Shown one piece after another: positions 37,251 through 46,193 of a stretch of DNA of 64,000 nt. Position numbers and translations under genes: made by a program. The notes beneath the pieces were generated by a model. The model was not told where the DNA came from. It made no database searches and saw only the letters and a program-made list of their open reading frames with translations. The first letter of the stretch is position 1; each line of letters starts with the position of its first letter. The DNA is from Bacteroides sp. (lineage in GTDB: Bacteria; Bacteroidota; Bacteroidia; Bacteroidales; Muribaculaceae): the NCBI GenBank assembly GCA_014801865.1, contig JAAVDH010000018.1, positions 76,279-140,278 of the forward strand, written 5' to 3'.

Positions 37251-37805
37251 ATGTCAAGAATAGGTAAAGCTCCCATCGAGATTCCCGCCGGTGTTAAGGT
37301 GGAGATCAAGGACAACGTAGTGACCGTTAAGGGTCCTAAAGGTACACTCTCACAGACCGTACATCCCGATCTTACTGTTAAGGAAGAGGATGGTCACATC
37401 GTAGTGACCCGTCCTTCGGACGATAAGGAACACCGTGCACAGCATGGTCTCTATCGTGCCCTCATCCACAACATGATCGTAGGCGTGTCGACAGGCTATC
37501 GCAAGGAAATGGAATTAGTAGGTGTAGGTTACCGTGCCACTGCCACCGGTCAGGTGCTTGAACTCTCGCTCGGTTACTCACACGCAATATATATCAAGCT
37601 TCCCCCCGAAGTAAAGGTAGAAGCAAAGTCAGAGCGTAACAAGAATCCTCTGATTATCCTCGAAAGCGACGACAAGCAGCTCCTTGGTCAGGTATGTGCC
37701 AAGATTCGCTCACTCCGCAAGCCCGAACCCTACAAGGGCAAAGGTATCAAGTTCGTTGGAGAAGTTATTCGCCGCAAGTCTGGAAAATCGGCAAGCGCCA
37801 AGTAA
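37251..37805 (+). CDS. rplF: 50S ribosomal protein L6
   Basis: A 184-aa protein near the factor-binding site. MSRIGKAPIEIPAGVKVEI and the C-terminal RKPEPYKGKGIKFVGEVIRRKSGKSA are standard. It has an unusually strong ribosome binding site for this phylum (37234-37240). Confidence 0.98.
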   Translation: MSRIGKAPIEIPAGVKVEIKDNVVTVKGPKGTLSQTVHPDLTVKEEDGHIVVTRPSDDKEHRAQHGLYRALIHNMIVGVSTGYRKEMELVGVGYRATATGQVLELSLGYSHAIYIKLPPEVKVEAKSERNKNPLIILESDDKQLLGQVCAKIRSLRKPEPYKGKGIKFVGEVIRRKSGKSASAK

Positions 37806-37829
37806 ATCACTAACAGACAAAGTAAAATC

Positions 37830-38171
37830 ATGTTATCCAAGATACAAAGACGTAACAAGATCAAAGCCCGCATCCGCGGTAAAATCTCAGGCACTGCTGC
37901 CCGTCCCCGCATGTCGGTTTTCCGTTCAAATAAGCAGATTTATGTGCAGCTTATCGACGACCTCGCCGGTAAGACCCTCGTTGCCACTTCTTCAAAGGGC
38001 ATAGAGGAAGGCACCAAGATTGAAATCGCAGCCAAAGTAGGTGAAAACATTGCCAAGAAGGCTCTTGAAGCCGGCATCACCGAAGTGATATTTGACCGCA
38101 ACGGTTATCTCTTCCACGGTCGTGTTAAATCTCTTGCCGATGCAGCACGCAATGGCGGACTTAAATTCTAA
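37830..38171 (+). CDS. rplR: 50S ribosomal protein L18
   Basis: A 113-aa 5S rRNA-binding protein. [38 protein letters not shown] and [26 protein letters not shown] are typical. Eight bases separate it from rpsE. Confidence 0.98.
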   Translation: MLSKIQRRNKIKARIRGKISGTAARPRMSVFRSNKQIYVQLIDDLAGKTLVATSSKGIEEGTKIEIAAKVGENIAKKALEAGITEVIFDRNGYLFHGRVKSLADAARNGGLKF

Positions 38172-38179
38172 TAGGAACT

Positions 38180-38698
38180 ATGGCAAAAAGAAATAACAGA
38201 GTAAAATCTACCAACGATTTAGAGTTGAAGGACCGTCTCGTGGCTATCAACCGTGTAACCAAGGTTACAAAGGGTGGTCGTACTTTCACCTTTGCTGCCA
38301 TCGTAGTAGTAGGTAACGAAGATGGTGTAGTAGGTTGGGGTCTCGGCAAGGCCAACGAAGTTCAGGCCGCTATCGCCAAGGGCGTAGAAGCTGCCAAGAA
38401 GAACCTTATCCGTGTACCCGTTCACAAAGGTACCATACCTCACGAACAGGTTGCCAAGTTCGGTGGCTCACGTATCATCCTCAAGCCCGCAAGCCATGGT
38501 ACCGGTGTTAAGGCCGGTGGTGCTATGCGTGCCGTGCTTGAGAGCGTAGGTATCACTGACGTTCTTGCCAAGTCAAAGGGTTCATCTAACCCCCACAACC
38601 TGGTTAAGGCCACCATCGCTGCACTTGATGAAATGCGTTCACCGGCTATCGTAGCCCAGAACCGTGGCATCTCGGTAGAAAAAGTGTTCAAAGGCTAA
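38180..38698 (+). CDS. rpsE: 30S ribosomal protein S5
   Basis: A 172-aa protein at the mRNA entry channel. [29 protein letters not shown] is the double-stranded RNA-binding part and [19 protein letters not shown] the C-terminal fold. No unusual features. Confidence 0.98.
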   Translation: MAKRNNRVKSTNDLELKDRLVAINRVTKVTKGGRTFTFAAIVVVGNEDGVVGWGLGKANEVQAAIAKGVEAAKKNLIRVPVHKGTIPHEQVAKFGGSRIILKPASHGTGVKAGGAMRAVLESVGITDVLAKSKGSSNPHNLVKATIAALDEMRSPAIVAQNRGISVEKVFKG

Positions 38699-38730
38699 TT
38701 CTCATCCATAAGAGAAAAAATCCACTTACA

Positions 38731-38910
38731 ATGGCACAGATCAAAATCAAACAGATAAAGAGCCGCATCAAAGCTCCCGCAGTGCAGAAGCGCACTCTCG
38801 ATGCTCTTGGCTTGAAGAAAATGAATCACGTGGTTGTCAAGGAAGACACCCCCAGCGTGATGGGTATGGTAAACCGTGTTCGTCATCTTGTAGAAGTGAC
38901 CAACGCATAA
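38731..38910 (+). CDS. rpmD: 50S ribosomal protein L30
   Basis: A 59-aa protein, read directly: MAQIKIKQIKSRIKAP, QKRTLDALGLKKMNHVVV and VNRVRHLVEVTNA. It fills the rpsE-rplO gap with the normal gene order; start ATG at 38731, stop TAA at 38908-38910. Confidence 0.97.
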   Translation: MAQIKIKQIKSRIKAPAVQKRTLDALGLKKMNHVVVKEDTPSVMGMVNRVRHLVEVTNA

Positions 38911-38925
38911 TCATATATCTAAGAT

Positions 38926-39372
38926 ATGGAATTAAATAACTTACGTCCCGCAGTCGGCTCAGTAACCCGCAAAACCCGTATCGGTCGTGGCCCCGGTTCA
39001 GGCAAGGGAGGCACTTCTACACGTGGTCACAAAGGTGCAAAGTCACGTTCAGGCTATTCACACAAGGTTGGCTTCGAAGGTGGTCAGATGCCTCTTCAGC
39101 GTCGTCTCCCCAAGTTCGGCTTCAAGAATATCAACCGTGTGGAGTACAAGGCTATCAACATTGGTGTGCTTGATGCTCTGGCAGAGGCCCGCAACCTTGA
39201 GAAGATCGGTCTTGAGGAACTGCGCGCTGCCGGTTTCATCAACCGCAAGCAACTGGTGAAGATCCTCGGCGAAGGCACTCTTACCCGCAAGCTCGAGGTA
39301 GAGGCTAACGCTTTCTCCAAGTCAGCCGAAAAGGCTATTGTTGAAGCCGGAGGTTCCATCACCAAAATTTAA
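38926..39372 (+). CDS. rplO: 50S ribosomal protein L15
   Basis: A 148-aa protein with the basic glycine-rich N-terminal extension that threads into 23S rRNA (RKTRIGRGPGSGKGGTSTRGHKGAKSRSG). GGQMPLQRRLPKFGFKN is the other signature. SecY follows 8 bases later. Confidence 0.98.
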   Translation: MELNNLRPAVGSVTRKTRIGRGPGSGKGGTSTRGHKGAKSRSGYSHKVGFEGGQMPLQRRLPKFGFKNINRVEYKAINIGVLDALAEARNLEKIGLEELRAAGFINRKQLVKILGEGTLTRKLEVEANAFSKSAEKAIVEAGGSITKI

Positions 39373-39380
39373 TAATAATA

Positions 39381-40730
39381 ATGAGATTTGTCGAAACTAT
39401 AAAAAACATCTGGACAATCGAGGAGCTCCGAAAGCGTCTTCTGATAACCCTCCTGCTGGTATTCGTTTACCGTCTGGGTTGTTATGTAGTGCTTCCCGGT
39501 ATCCGTCCTGAAGATCTTGACGCACTGTCAAACTTCACCAACAAGAGTGGTCTTATGACCCTTCTTGATATGTTCTCGGGCGGCGCCTTCTCTCAGGCCT
39601 CGATTTTCGCTCTTGGTATCATGCCCTATATCACGGCTTCGATCGTGATACAGCTTCTTGGCATGGTGCTTCCCTCGTTTCAGAAAATGCAGCGAGAGGG
39701 TGAGAGCGGACGCCAGAAACTCAACCAGTACACCCGCTACCTTACCGTAGCCATCCTCTGCATGCAGGCCCCCGCTTATCTGGCCAATATCAACTTGCAG
39801 GTCAAGGCTGCCGGCGCCGAGGCAGAGCTGGGAGTCTGGATGATAGTTTTCCTGACCATCATTCTCGCCGCAGGCTCCATGTTTATCATGTGGCTCGGCG
39901 AGAGAATTACTGACCGCGGTATCGGCAACGGTATTTCGTTCATAATTCTGGTCGGCATCATTGCCCGTCTCCCGGGTGCCCTCTTCTATGAATTCACAAG
40001 CCGTCTTCCCGGTTCAACCGGAAGCCAGGGCGGTCTTATCATGTTTGTAGTAGAGATCATCCTTCTCTTCGCTGTTACTGTAGGTGCTGTACTTCTCGTA
40101 CAGGGAACTCGTAAGGTGCCCGTACAGTATGCTAAGCGTATCGTAGGAAACAGACAGTACGGTGGTGCACGTCAGTACATACCTCTGAAGGTGAATGCTG
40201 CCGGTGTAATGCCTATCATCTTTGCTCAGGCAATCATGTTTATTCCTATCACGCTGGCTGGTTTCGGCTCAAACGAGAATTCCAACGGATTCTTCGCAGC
40301 ATTCTCCGATATAAACGGATTCTGGTATAACTTTGTCTACTTCATCATGATTGTAGCCTTCACATACTTCTACACCGCCATCACCGTGCGTCCCACTCAG
40401 ATGGCTGAAGATATGAAGCGCAACAATGGATTTATCCCCGGTGTGAAGCCCGGTAAGAAAACTGCGGAATATCTTGATTCTATCATGAGCCGCATCACCC
40501 TTCCCGGTTCAATCTTCCTCGGCATCGTAGCCATACTTCCTGCCTTTGCCCGTTTCTTCGGTATCAGTCAGAACTTCGCCCAGTTCTTCGGCGGCACATC
40601 ACTCCTGATTCTTGTTGGTGTAGTGCTTGACACTCTCCAGCAGATCGAGAGCCACCTGATGATGCATCACTACGATGGACTGATGAAGGATGGTAAGATC
40701 AAGGGCCGTACCACCGGTAGTGCTTATTGA
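39381..40730 (+). CDS. secY: Protein translocase subunit SecY
   Basis: The 449-aa channel subunit of the Sec translocon. About ten membrane helices are evident, beginning at residues 18-37 (LLITLLLVFVYRLGCYVVLPG). The plug region DMFSGGAFSQASIFALGIMPYITASIVIQLL, the SIILVGIIARLP-type helix and the cytoplasmic loop with GFIPGVKPGKKTAEYLD are all present. It is followed by a strong hairpin (40788-40837) before map. Confidence 0.98.
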   Translation: MRFVETIKNIWTIEELRKRLLITLLLVFVYRLGCYVVLPGIRPEDLDALSNFTNKSGLMTLLDMFSGGAFSQASIFALGIMPYITASIVIQLLGMVLPSFQKMQREGESGRQKLNQYTRYLTVAILCMQAPAYLANINLQVKAAGAEAELGVWMIVFLTIILAAGSMFIMWLGERITDRGIGNGISFIILVGIIARLPGALFYEFTSRLPGSTGSQGGLIMFVVEIILLFAVTVGAVLLVQGTRKVPVQYAKRIVGNRQYGGARQYIPLKVNAAGVMPIIFAQAIMFIPITLAGFGSNENSNGFFAAFSDINGFWYNFVYFIMIVAFTYFYTAITVRPTQMAEDMKRNNGFIPGVKPGKKTAEYLDSIMSRITLPGSIFLGIVAILPAFARFFGISQNFAQFFGGTSLLILVGVVLDTLQQIESHLMMHHYDGLMKDGKIKGRTTGSAY

Positions 40731-40787
40731 TCATAACGTGTCAAACAAGCAACATCTATTCTGATCCAACTACACTAACGAACGATA

Positions 40788-40837
40788 CTCTTTCATTGCC
40801 GGAGACGGCATGACACCACCTCCGGCAATGCAAAGAG
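40788..40837 (+). promoter_or_regulatory. Strong hairpin between secY and map
   Basis: CTCTTTCATTGCCGGAG (40788-40804) pairs with CTCCGGCAATGCAAAGAG (40820-40837) with a single bulged G. No T run follows (ATTCTTCCCC), so it is not a classical terminator; RNA processing, stability or attenuation is possible. Confidence 0.5.
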
Positions 40838-40915
40838 ATTCTTCCCCGATACTTTACTCCGCGATTATCCCTGTGTGGTAATCCGGCAATATTCAAGGAA
40901 TACATTAATCATACA

Positions 40916-41698
40916 ATGATAACTCTTAAGACAGCTGAGGAAATCGAAAAAATGAGTGCAGCAGCTGACCTCGTCAGCCGCACGCTTGGTGAGATAGCCA
41001 AGTGGGTAGCCCCCGGGATTACCACACGAAAGATTGACCAGATTGCCTGTGAGTTTATCCGCGATAATGGAGGTAAGCCTGCATGTCTCGGATACGGTGG
41101 TTTCCCCGGTACAGTGTGCTGCGAAGTCAACGAGATTGTTGTTCATGGTTTTCCCTCGAATTATGTGCTGCGCGAAGGTGATATCATAGGCACAGATACA
41201 GTCGTAGAGCTTGATGGCTACAACGGCGATATGTGCTACACCTTTCCTGTAGGGGAAATATCGGAGGAAGCCCGCCGGCTTCTCGTTACCACAAAAGAGT
41301 CGCTCTATGTAGGTATCGAAGCCTGTCAGGAAGGTCGTCGTATAGGTGATATCGCCAATGCCATTCAGACCTTCTGCGAAAAGCGCGGCTACAGTGTGGT
41401 GAGAGAGATGTGTGGCCATGGTATCGGACGCAAGATGCATGAAGACCCCGAGGTGCCCAACTTCGGACGTCGAGGCACAGGCCCCATAATCAAAAACGGC
41501 ATGTGTATATGTATCGAGCCGATGATCAACCAGGGCAGTAAGAACATAGTGATAGAGCGTGACGGATGGACCTGTCGCACGCGTGACAGAAAACTCAGCG
41601 CACACTACGAACATACTCTCGCTATTGTAGACGGCAAGACCGAGATACTCACCACCTTTGACTATGTCAAGGAAGTGATGGGCGACAGATACATCTGA
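40916..41698 (+). CDS. map: Methionine aminopeptidase type I
   Basis: A 260-aa enzyme removing the initiator methionine. The five metal ligands are in order: D in GDIIGTDTVVELDGYNGDMCYTF (two aspartates), H in MCGHGIGRKMHEDP, E in GMCICIEPMIN and E near YEHTLAIVDG. The substrate-binding histidine is in YGGFPGTVCCEVNEIVVHG. No N-terminal zinc-finger extension. It lies in the usual secY-map-infA order. Confidence 0.97.
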   Translation: MITLKTAEEIEKMSAAADLVSRTLGEIAKWVAPGITTRKIDQIACEFIRDNGGKPACLGYGGFPGTVCCEVNEIVVHGFPSNYVLREGDIIGTDTVVELDGYNGDMCYTFPVGEISEEARRLLVTTKESLYVGIEACQEGRRIGDIANAIQTFCEKRGYSVVREMCGHGIGRKMHEDPEVPNFGRRGTGPIIKNGMCICIEPMINQGSKNIVIERDGWTCRTRDRKLSAHYEHTLAIVDGKTEILTTFDYVKEVMGDRYI

Positions 41699-41810
41699 TA
41701 CTCGGATGCCCCCAGATCCCCAATATTCTCGGAACTAGCATCGGTAATAAGTGTAGTTAAATAGTCAAGATTCTTCAGAATTTCCAAGATCAGCTAAAAG
41801 AAGTACTCGT

Positions 41811-42029
41811 ATGGCAAAACAATCAGCAATCGAACAGGACGGCGTAATCGTCGAAGCTCTCAGCAACGCAATGTTTCGCGTAGAGCTTGAGAACGGACAC
41901 GAAATCACCGCTCACATCTCCGGAAAGATGCGTATGCACTACATAAAGATTCTTCCCGGTGACAAGGTGAGAGTGGAGATGTCGCCTTACGACTTGTCAA
42001 AGGGTCGTATTTCCTTTAGATATAAATGA
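41811..42029 (+). CDS. infA: Translation initiation factor IF-1
   Basis: A 72-aa OB-fold protein that occupies the A site during initiation. [46 protein letters not shown] is diagnostic; the C-terminal [12 protein letters not shown] is normal. The 112-base gap from map holds nothing I could identify. Confidence 0.98.
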   Translation: MAKQSAIEQDGVIVEALSNAMFRVELENGHEITAHISGKMRMHYIKILPGDKVRVEMSPYDLSKGRISFRYK

Positions 42030-42114
42030 TAATACTTTCTATTGTCTAAGAAAGTAAGATCCTACCCTCTTTCCCCTTAGATTGTAACTACAAACCCGAA
42101 AACATCATATAGAG

Positions 42115-42231
42115 ATGAAAGTAAGAGCATCAGTCAAGAAGCGTACTCCCGACAGCAAAATTGTGCGTCGTAAGGGTCGCCTGTATGTAATTAATAAGAA
42201 AAATCCTAAGTACAAACAGCGTCAAGGATAA
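42115..42231 (+). CDS. rpmJ: 50S ribosomal protein L36
   Basis: A 38-aa protein, read directly: [21 protein letters not shown] then [17 protein letters not shown]. The zinc-binding Cys/His residues of the usual C+ form (CxxC, H) are replaced, so this is a zinc-independent L36. Standard position between infA and rpsM. Confidence 0.96.
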   Translation: MKVRASVKKRTPDSKIVRRKGRLYVINKKNPKYKQRQG

Positions 42232-42239
42232 TTTTTTAT

Positions 42240-42247
42240 TATTTTTG
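42240..42247 (+). promoter_or_regulatory. Internal -7 box before rpsM
   Basis: TATTTTTG fits TAnnTTTG, 30 bases upstream of rpsM. It would give the alpha genes their own promoter; no clear -33 partner is seen. Confidence 0.45.
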
Positions 42248-42276
42248 CACGACAAAATCCCAACAGCTAAGTTTAT

Positions 42277-42657
42277 ATGGCAGTTAGAATCGTGGGAGTT
42301 GACCTCCCCCAGAACAAAAGAGGTGAAATAGCCTTGACCTACATCTACGGCATCGGCCGCAGCGCCGCCAAAAACATCCTTGACAAGGCCGGCATAGATG
42401 TAAATGTAAAAGTACAGGACTGGACCGACGCCCAAGCAGCCAAGGTGCGTGAGGTCATTGGTGCCGAATACAAAGTTGAAGGTGATCTCCGCAGTGAGAT
42501 TCAGCTCAACATCAAGCGCCTTATGGACATAGGTTGCTACCGTGGCATCCGTCACCGTATCGGCCTGCCCGTTCGTGGCCAGAGCACCAAGAATAACGCC
42601 CGCACACGTAAGGGTCGTAAGAAAACAGTCGCTAACAAGAAGAAAGCTACAAAATAA
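42277..42657 (+). CDS. rpsM: 30S ribosomal protein S13
   Basis: A 126-aa head protein contacting the P-site t[38 protein letters not shown] and the C-terminal [22 protein letters not shown] are diagnostic. Ten bases precede rpsK. Confidence 0.98.
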   Translation: MAVRIVGVDLPQNKRGEIALTYIYGIGRSAAKNILDKAGIDVNVKVQDWTDAQAAKVREVIGAEYKVEGDLRSEIQLNIKRLMDIGCYRGIRHRIGLPVRGQSTKNNARTRKGRKKTVANKKKATK

Positions 42658-42666
42658 TAAGGTAAT

Positions 42667-43056
42667 ATGGCAAAAAAGACAGTCGCCGCTAAAAAGAGAA
42701 ACGTCAAGGTTGATGCTGCCGGTCAGCTTCATGTGCACTCCTCTTTTAACAATATCATCGTGTGTCTTGCCAACAGCGAAGGTCAGGTTATCTCCTGGTC
42801 AAGTGCAGGCAAGATGGGCTTCCGTGGCTCAAAGAAGAACACCCCCTATGCAGCTCAGATGGCTGCCCAGGATTGCGCAAAGGTGGCCTACGATCTTGGC
42901 CTGCGCAAGGTGAAGGCTTATGTTAAGGGTCCCGGCAATGGCCGTGAATCAGCCATTCGCACCGTACACGGTGCTGGCATCGAAGTAACCGAAATCATCG
43001 ACGTTACTCCGCTGCCCCACAATGGTTGCCGTCCTCCCAAGCGTCGTCGCGTATAA
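42667..43056 (+). CDS. rpsK: 30S ribosomal protein S11
   Basis: A 129-aa platform protein. [43 protein letters not shown] and [42 protein letters not shown] are standard. A 273-base structured leader separates it from rpsD. Confidence 0.98.
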   Translation: MAKKTVAAKKRNVKVDAAGQLHVHSSFNNIIVCLANSEGQVISWSSAGKMGFRGSKKNTPYAAQMAAQDCAKVAYDLGLRKVKAYVKGPGNGRESAIRTVHGAGIEVTEIIDVTPLPHNGCRPPKRRRV

Positions 43057-43117
43057 TTTATATTACGCGTCACGTCTTGTAGACAGCAACTCTCTTATCG
43101 GGTAAATAATCAGCCGA

Positions 43118-43270
43118 GTCGGATGAAGCTAATTGACGCTTTTTCATCCGGCATAAGGCACTAAAATGCCTCTCATCCTCAAAACTGACTTTTACTTTAT
43201 TTTTTCCGAAGCCTCACCCGGGGCCGACAGATCAGAGTGATTGGGTTACATTAATCACCTCTCTGTAACC
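43118..43270 (+). promoter_or_regulatory. Candidate S4 autoregulatory leader with H-type pseudoknot
   Basis: Hairpin A: GTCGGATGAA (43118-43127) with TTCATCCGGC (43143-43152). Hairpin B: AGGCA (43156-43160) with TGCCT (43167-43171). Then GTGATT (43237-43242) pairs with AATCAC (43253-43258) while GGTTAC (43244-43249), inside that loop, pairs with GTAACC (43265-43270): two perfect 6-bp stems in H-type pseudoknot order. It ends 60 bases before rpsD. S4 controls ribosomal operons through a pseudoknot in E. coli; here the site precedes S4 itself. Confidence 0.6.
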
Positions 43271-43329
43271 GCGGCTGCACTCCCTGTCGCACAGGTGAAA
43301 TACTTCGAAAGCTTACAAACGAAACTAAA

Positions 43330-43935
43330 ATGGCTAGATATACCGGTCCTAAGACCAGAATCGCCCGCAAGTTTGGCGAACCCATCTTTGGTGAAGACAA
43401 AGTACTTGCCAAGAGAAATTTCCCGCCGGGTCAGCACGGTGCCAACAAGCGCCGTAAGACCTCTGAGTATGGCGTTCAGCTCCGTGAGAAGCAGAAGGCC
43501 AAATACACCTACGGTGTGCTCGAAAAGCAGTTCCACAACCTCTTCAACAAGGCCGCCCGCAGCAAGGGTATCACCGGTGAGATTCTTCTTCAGCTTCTTG
43601 AAGGCCGTCTCGACAACGTAGTATACCGTCTTGGTATCGCTCCCACCCGTGCCGCAGCCCGTCAGCTCGTTCTGCACCGTCACATCACCGTTAACGGCGA
43701 AGTGGTAAATATCGCTTCTTACGCTGTACAGCCCGGTGACGTAGTAGGAGTACGTGAAAAATCCAAGTCACTCGAAGTTATTGCTGACGCTCTTGCCGGC
43801 TTTAACCACAGCAAGTATCCCTGGATTGAATGGGACGAAAGCCTCAAGGCCGGTAAGTTCCTTCATGTTCCCGCCCGCGAGGACATCCCCGAAAACATCA
43901 AAGAGCAGCTTATAGTCGAGCTCTATTCTAAATAA
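43330..43935 (+). CDS. rpsD: 30S ribosomal protein S4
   Basis: A 201-aa assembly-nucleating protein with an S4 RNA-binding domain ([47 protein letters not shown]). The N-terminus [21 protein letters not shown] lacks the CxxC zinc ligands, so it is the zinc-free form. In other bacteria S4 represses its own operon; the pseudoknot-forming leader directly upstream fits this. Confidence 0.98.
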   Translation: MARYTGPKTRIARKFGEPIFGEDKVLAKRNFPPGQHGANKRRKTSEYGVQLREKQKAKYTYGVLEKQFHNLFNKAARSKGITGEILLQLLEGRLDNVVYRLGIAPTRAAARQLVLHRHITVNGEVVNIASYAVQPGDVVGVREKSKSLEVIADALAGFNHSKYPWIEWDESLKAGKFLHVPAREDIPENIKEQLIVELYSK

Positions 43936-43953
43936 TCATAAATAAAGATCCAT

Positions 43954-44946
43954 ATGGCTATATTAGCATTTCAAAAGCCCGAGAAGGTACTGATGTTGGA
44001 AGCCGACAACTTCTTCGGCAAGTTTGAGTTCAAGCCATTGGAGCCCGGCTATGGCATCACTATAGGCAATGCCCTTCGTCGTATACTTCTGTCATCGCTC
44101 GAAGGCTTTGCCATAGCTACCATCCGTATCGATGGTGTGAGACATGAGTTTGATACCATTCCGGGTGTCAAGGAGGATGTTACCAACATAATCCTGAATC
44201 TTAAGAAGGTCGATCTTAAGCAGATCGTAGAAGACACTGAAAGCGAAAAAGCTCTCATTACCGTATCAGGTAAAGAGGTGTTCACTGCCGGTGATATAAG
44301 CAAGGGTCTTTCCGGGTTTGAGGTTCTCAACCCTGACCTCGTTATCTGTCATCTTGACCCCGAGGCAAGCTTCTCTATAGAGCTTACCATCAACAAGGGT
44401 CGTGGTTGGGTGCCTGCGGAAGAAAACCGCAACCCCAATGATGACATCAACGTGTTGGCCATTGACTCTATCTACACTCCCATCAAGAATGTGATGTACA
44501 AGGTAGAGAATTATCGCGTGGATCAGAAGACCGACTACGATAAGCTGACCCTCGAGATCACTACCAATGGTTCAATCCTTCCTAAGGACGCCCTCAAGGA
44601 AGCTGCAAAGATTCTGATATACCACTTCATGCTCTTCTCAGATGAGAAGATCACCCTCGAAACTCCCGAAAGCGAAGAGAACGAGGAATTCGATGAAGAG
44701 GTGCTTCACATGCGTCAGCTTCTCAAGTCGAAGCTCGTGGATCTGGATCTGTCAGTACGTGCTCTCAACTGTCTCAAGAGTGCTGAAGTGGAGACACTCG
44801 GTGAACTTGTACAGTTTAATAAGACTGACCTCCTTAAGTTCCGCAATTTCGGTAAGAAGTCACTTACCGAACTTGATGAACTCCTTGCCAACCTCAACCT
44901 GTCGTTCGGCATGGATATTTCAAAGTATAAATTAGATAAAGAGTAA
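43954..44946 (+). CDS. rpoA: DNA-directed RNA polymerase subunit alpha
   Basis: A 330-aa subunit with the N-terminal assembly domain ([25 protein letters not shown]) and the C-terminal helix-hairpin-helix domain from about residue 255 ([48 protein letters not shown]), joined by an acidic linker [14 protein letters not shown]. Length is normal. Confidence 0.98.
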   Translation: MAILAFQKPEKVLMLEADNFFGKFEFKPLEPGYGITIGNALRRILLSSLEGFAIATIRIDGVRHEFDTIPGVKEDVTNIILNLKKVDLKQIVEDTESEKALITVSGKEVFTAGDISKGLSGFEVLNPDLVICHLDPEASFSIELTINKGRGWVPAEENRNPNDDINVLAIDSIYTPIKNVMYKVENYRVDQKTDYDKLTLEITTNGSILPKDALKEAAKILIYHFMLFSDEKITLETPESEENEEFDEEVLHMRQLLKSKLVDLDLSVRALNCLKSAEVETLGELVQFNKTDLLKFRNFGKKSLTELDELLANLNLSFGMDISKYKLDKE

Positions 44947-44952
44947 TAAACG

Positions 44953-45438
44953 ATGAGACACAATAAATCATTCAACCATCTCAGTCGTAAAAAGGCTCAC
45001 CGCGATGCTCTTCTTGCAAACATGACCATCGCCCTGATCATGCGCAAGCGCATTTTCACCACTCTTGCCAAGGCCAAGGCCCTGAGAATGTATGCTGAGC
45101 CCCTGATCAACCGTGCCAAGGACGACACTATGTCCAACCGCCGCCTGGTGTTCAGCTATCTCCAGAACAAAGAAGCTGTCACTGAGCTTTTCCGCGAAGT
45201 CGCTCAGAAGATAGCAGAGCGTAACGGTGGTTATACCCGCATCCTCAAGACCGGCAACCGTCTTGGTGACAACGCTAAGATGTGCTTCATTGAGCTCGTT
45301 GACTACAACGAAAACATGCTCAAGGAGAAGGGTGCTAAGAAGGAAGGTCGCACACGTCGCAGCCGTCGTAAGTCAGCTCCCGCTGCAGAGGCTACCGTAG
45401 CTGAGACCCCTGCAACTGAAGCTGCTTCAGCTGAATAA
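44953..45438 (+). CDS. rplQ: 50S ribosomal protein L17
   Basis: A 161-aa protein; the core [23 protein letters not shown] and [14 protein letters not shown] block ([13 protein letters not shown]) are standard. The last 40 residues are a basic then Ala/Glu-rich extension ([27 protein letters not shown]), common in Bacteroidetes L17. Last gene of the cluster. Confidence 0.97.
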   Translation: MRHNKSFNHLSRKKAHRDALLANMTIALIMRKRIFTTLAKAKALRMYAEPLINRAKDDTMSNRRLVFSYLQNKEAVTELFREVAQKIAERNGGYTRILKTGNRLGDNAKMCFIELVDYNENMLKEKGAKKEGRTRRSRRKSAPAAEATVAETPATEAASAE

Positions 45439-45504
45439 TTACCACGCCTGTTATTCTCTTCCACGACACAAGCTGTTAGTGTAGAGAAGGTAACATAGCA
45501 TTTT

Positions 45505-45552
45505 GTCTGACCATATTCCTGTAATATTATAGGGGTATGGTCAGACTTTTTT
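45505..45552 (+). terminator. Intrinsic terminator of the ribosomal cluster
   Basis: GTCTGACCATATTCCT (45505-45520) pairs with AGGGGTATGGTCAGAC (45531-45546), 16 bp with G-T pairs, followed by six T residues. Ends the roughly 19-kb unit. Confidence 0.92.
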
Positions 45553-45623
45553 GTATAGAAAAGTTGTTAAGTTTCGCTGATAGTTAAACTGTGTTAATAG
45601 AGTAATGGAAATCATGTATTCCC

Positions 45624-45654
45624 TTGCAAGATATTGGATGAATATATAACTTTG
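45624..45654 (+). promoter_or_regulatory. Promoter of the candidate small RNA
   Basis: TTG (45624-45626), 20-base spacer and TAACTTTG (45647-45654) fit the Bacteroidetes promoter. Confidence 0.65.
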
Positions 45655-45659
45655 CATCA

Positions 45660-45724
45660 GTTTTTCATGGTATTAGATTTAAGGTAAGAAGATTATTCGT
45701 CGTGATGACGAGTAATTTTTTTTT
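45660..45724 (+). ncRNA. Candidate small RNA, about 64 nt
   Basis: Starts about 6 bases after the -7 box and ends in an intrinsic terminator: ATTATTCGTC (45692-45701) with GACGAGTAAT (45707-45716) and nine T. Between them the sequence TTTTTCATGGTATTAGATTT has no start-stop frame of note. I have an unverified impression that a similar segment occurs in leaders of cold-shock-type genes in Bacteroidetes; no such gene follows here, so it appears to stand alone. Confidence 0.55.
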
Positions 45725-45977
45725 GTACCAATCTGAATGTCGTTCGGCCTATGAATTTTTTGAACGTGGATATTGTGTTTTATTTGATACGATAATCCGA
45801 AATTAAAGGTGTGATAACAGTTGTTTAGCTCTATATCAGATGAAGAATCACTTATAATGTAATCTGCTTATGGAGTATGTGATTGAAAATAGATTTCTGT
45901 TAAGTGAGTGTGGTTGGCATAAAATCATGCCCTGAGGAGTTGGTCTTGATTTATTCTGGTATCATTTGCTTATTTGT

Positions 45978-45995
45978 TACCGACAAGTGTCGGTA
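45978..45995. repeat. Perfect inverted repeat
   Basis: TACCGACA-AG-TGTCGGTA: 8-base arms with a 2-base spacer. Too tight a loop for an RNA hairpin; better as a dimeric protein-binding site. About 200 bases upstream of the porin gene. Confidence 0.4.
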
Positions 45996-46178
45996 GGGGT
46001 GGAGTGACAATATCCCGGTGTGAGCGTTATTCAATACTTTCTCTCTGGATGACATAATCCGGTGACATAATCTTTGTGAGTATGACAGGCATACTCTTAG
46101 TTCGGCCTATGAGTGTAGCAGCGGGTTGTTAAGGGTCGTTGCCAGCGATTTAAGTGGCGATTTTTCAGAAAAATGTGG

Positions 46179-46186
46179 TAACTTTG
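46179..46186 (+). promoter_or_regulatory. -7 box before the porin gene
   Basis: TAACTTTG matches TAnnTTTG and lies only 8 bases before the ATG at 46194, so either the leader is extremely short or the ATG at 46200 (MVEKF) is used. Confidence 0.5.
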
Positions 46187-46193
46187 TCGGTCT

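Larger units (their letters stand above)
45553..46193. other. Gene-free region between rplQ and the porin gene
   Basis: 641 AT-rich bases without a convincing protein gene. It contains a complete small transcription unit (45624-45724), a perfect 18-base inverted repeat at 45978-45995, a GGCAT/ATGCC hairpin at 45916-45931, a duplicated 13-mer GTTCGGCCTATGA (45742-45754 and 46100-46112), a GACATAATC direct repeat near 46050-46070, and the porin promoter at its end. Confidence 0.6.

Noticed and set aside
40788..40837. Intrinsic terminator after secY
   Set aside because: No T run follows the stem; kept only as a hairpin.
43241..43621. 126-aa plus-strand frame across the rpsD start
   Set aside because: Covers the pseudoknot region and then runs out of frame through rpsD; a shadow.
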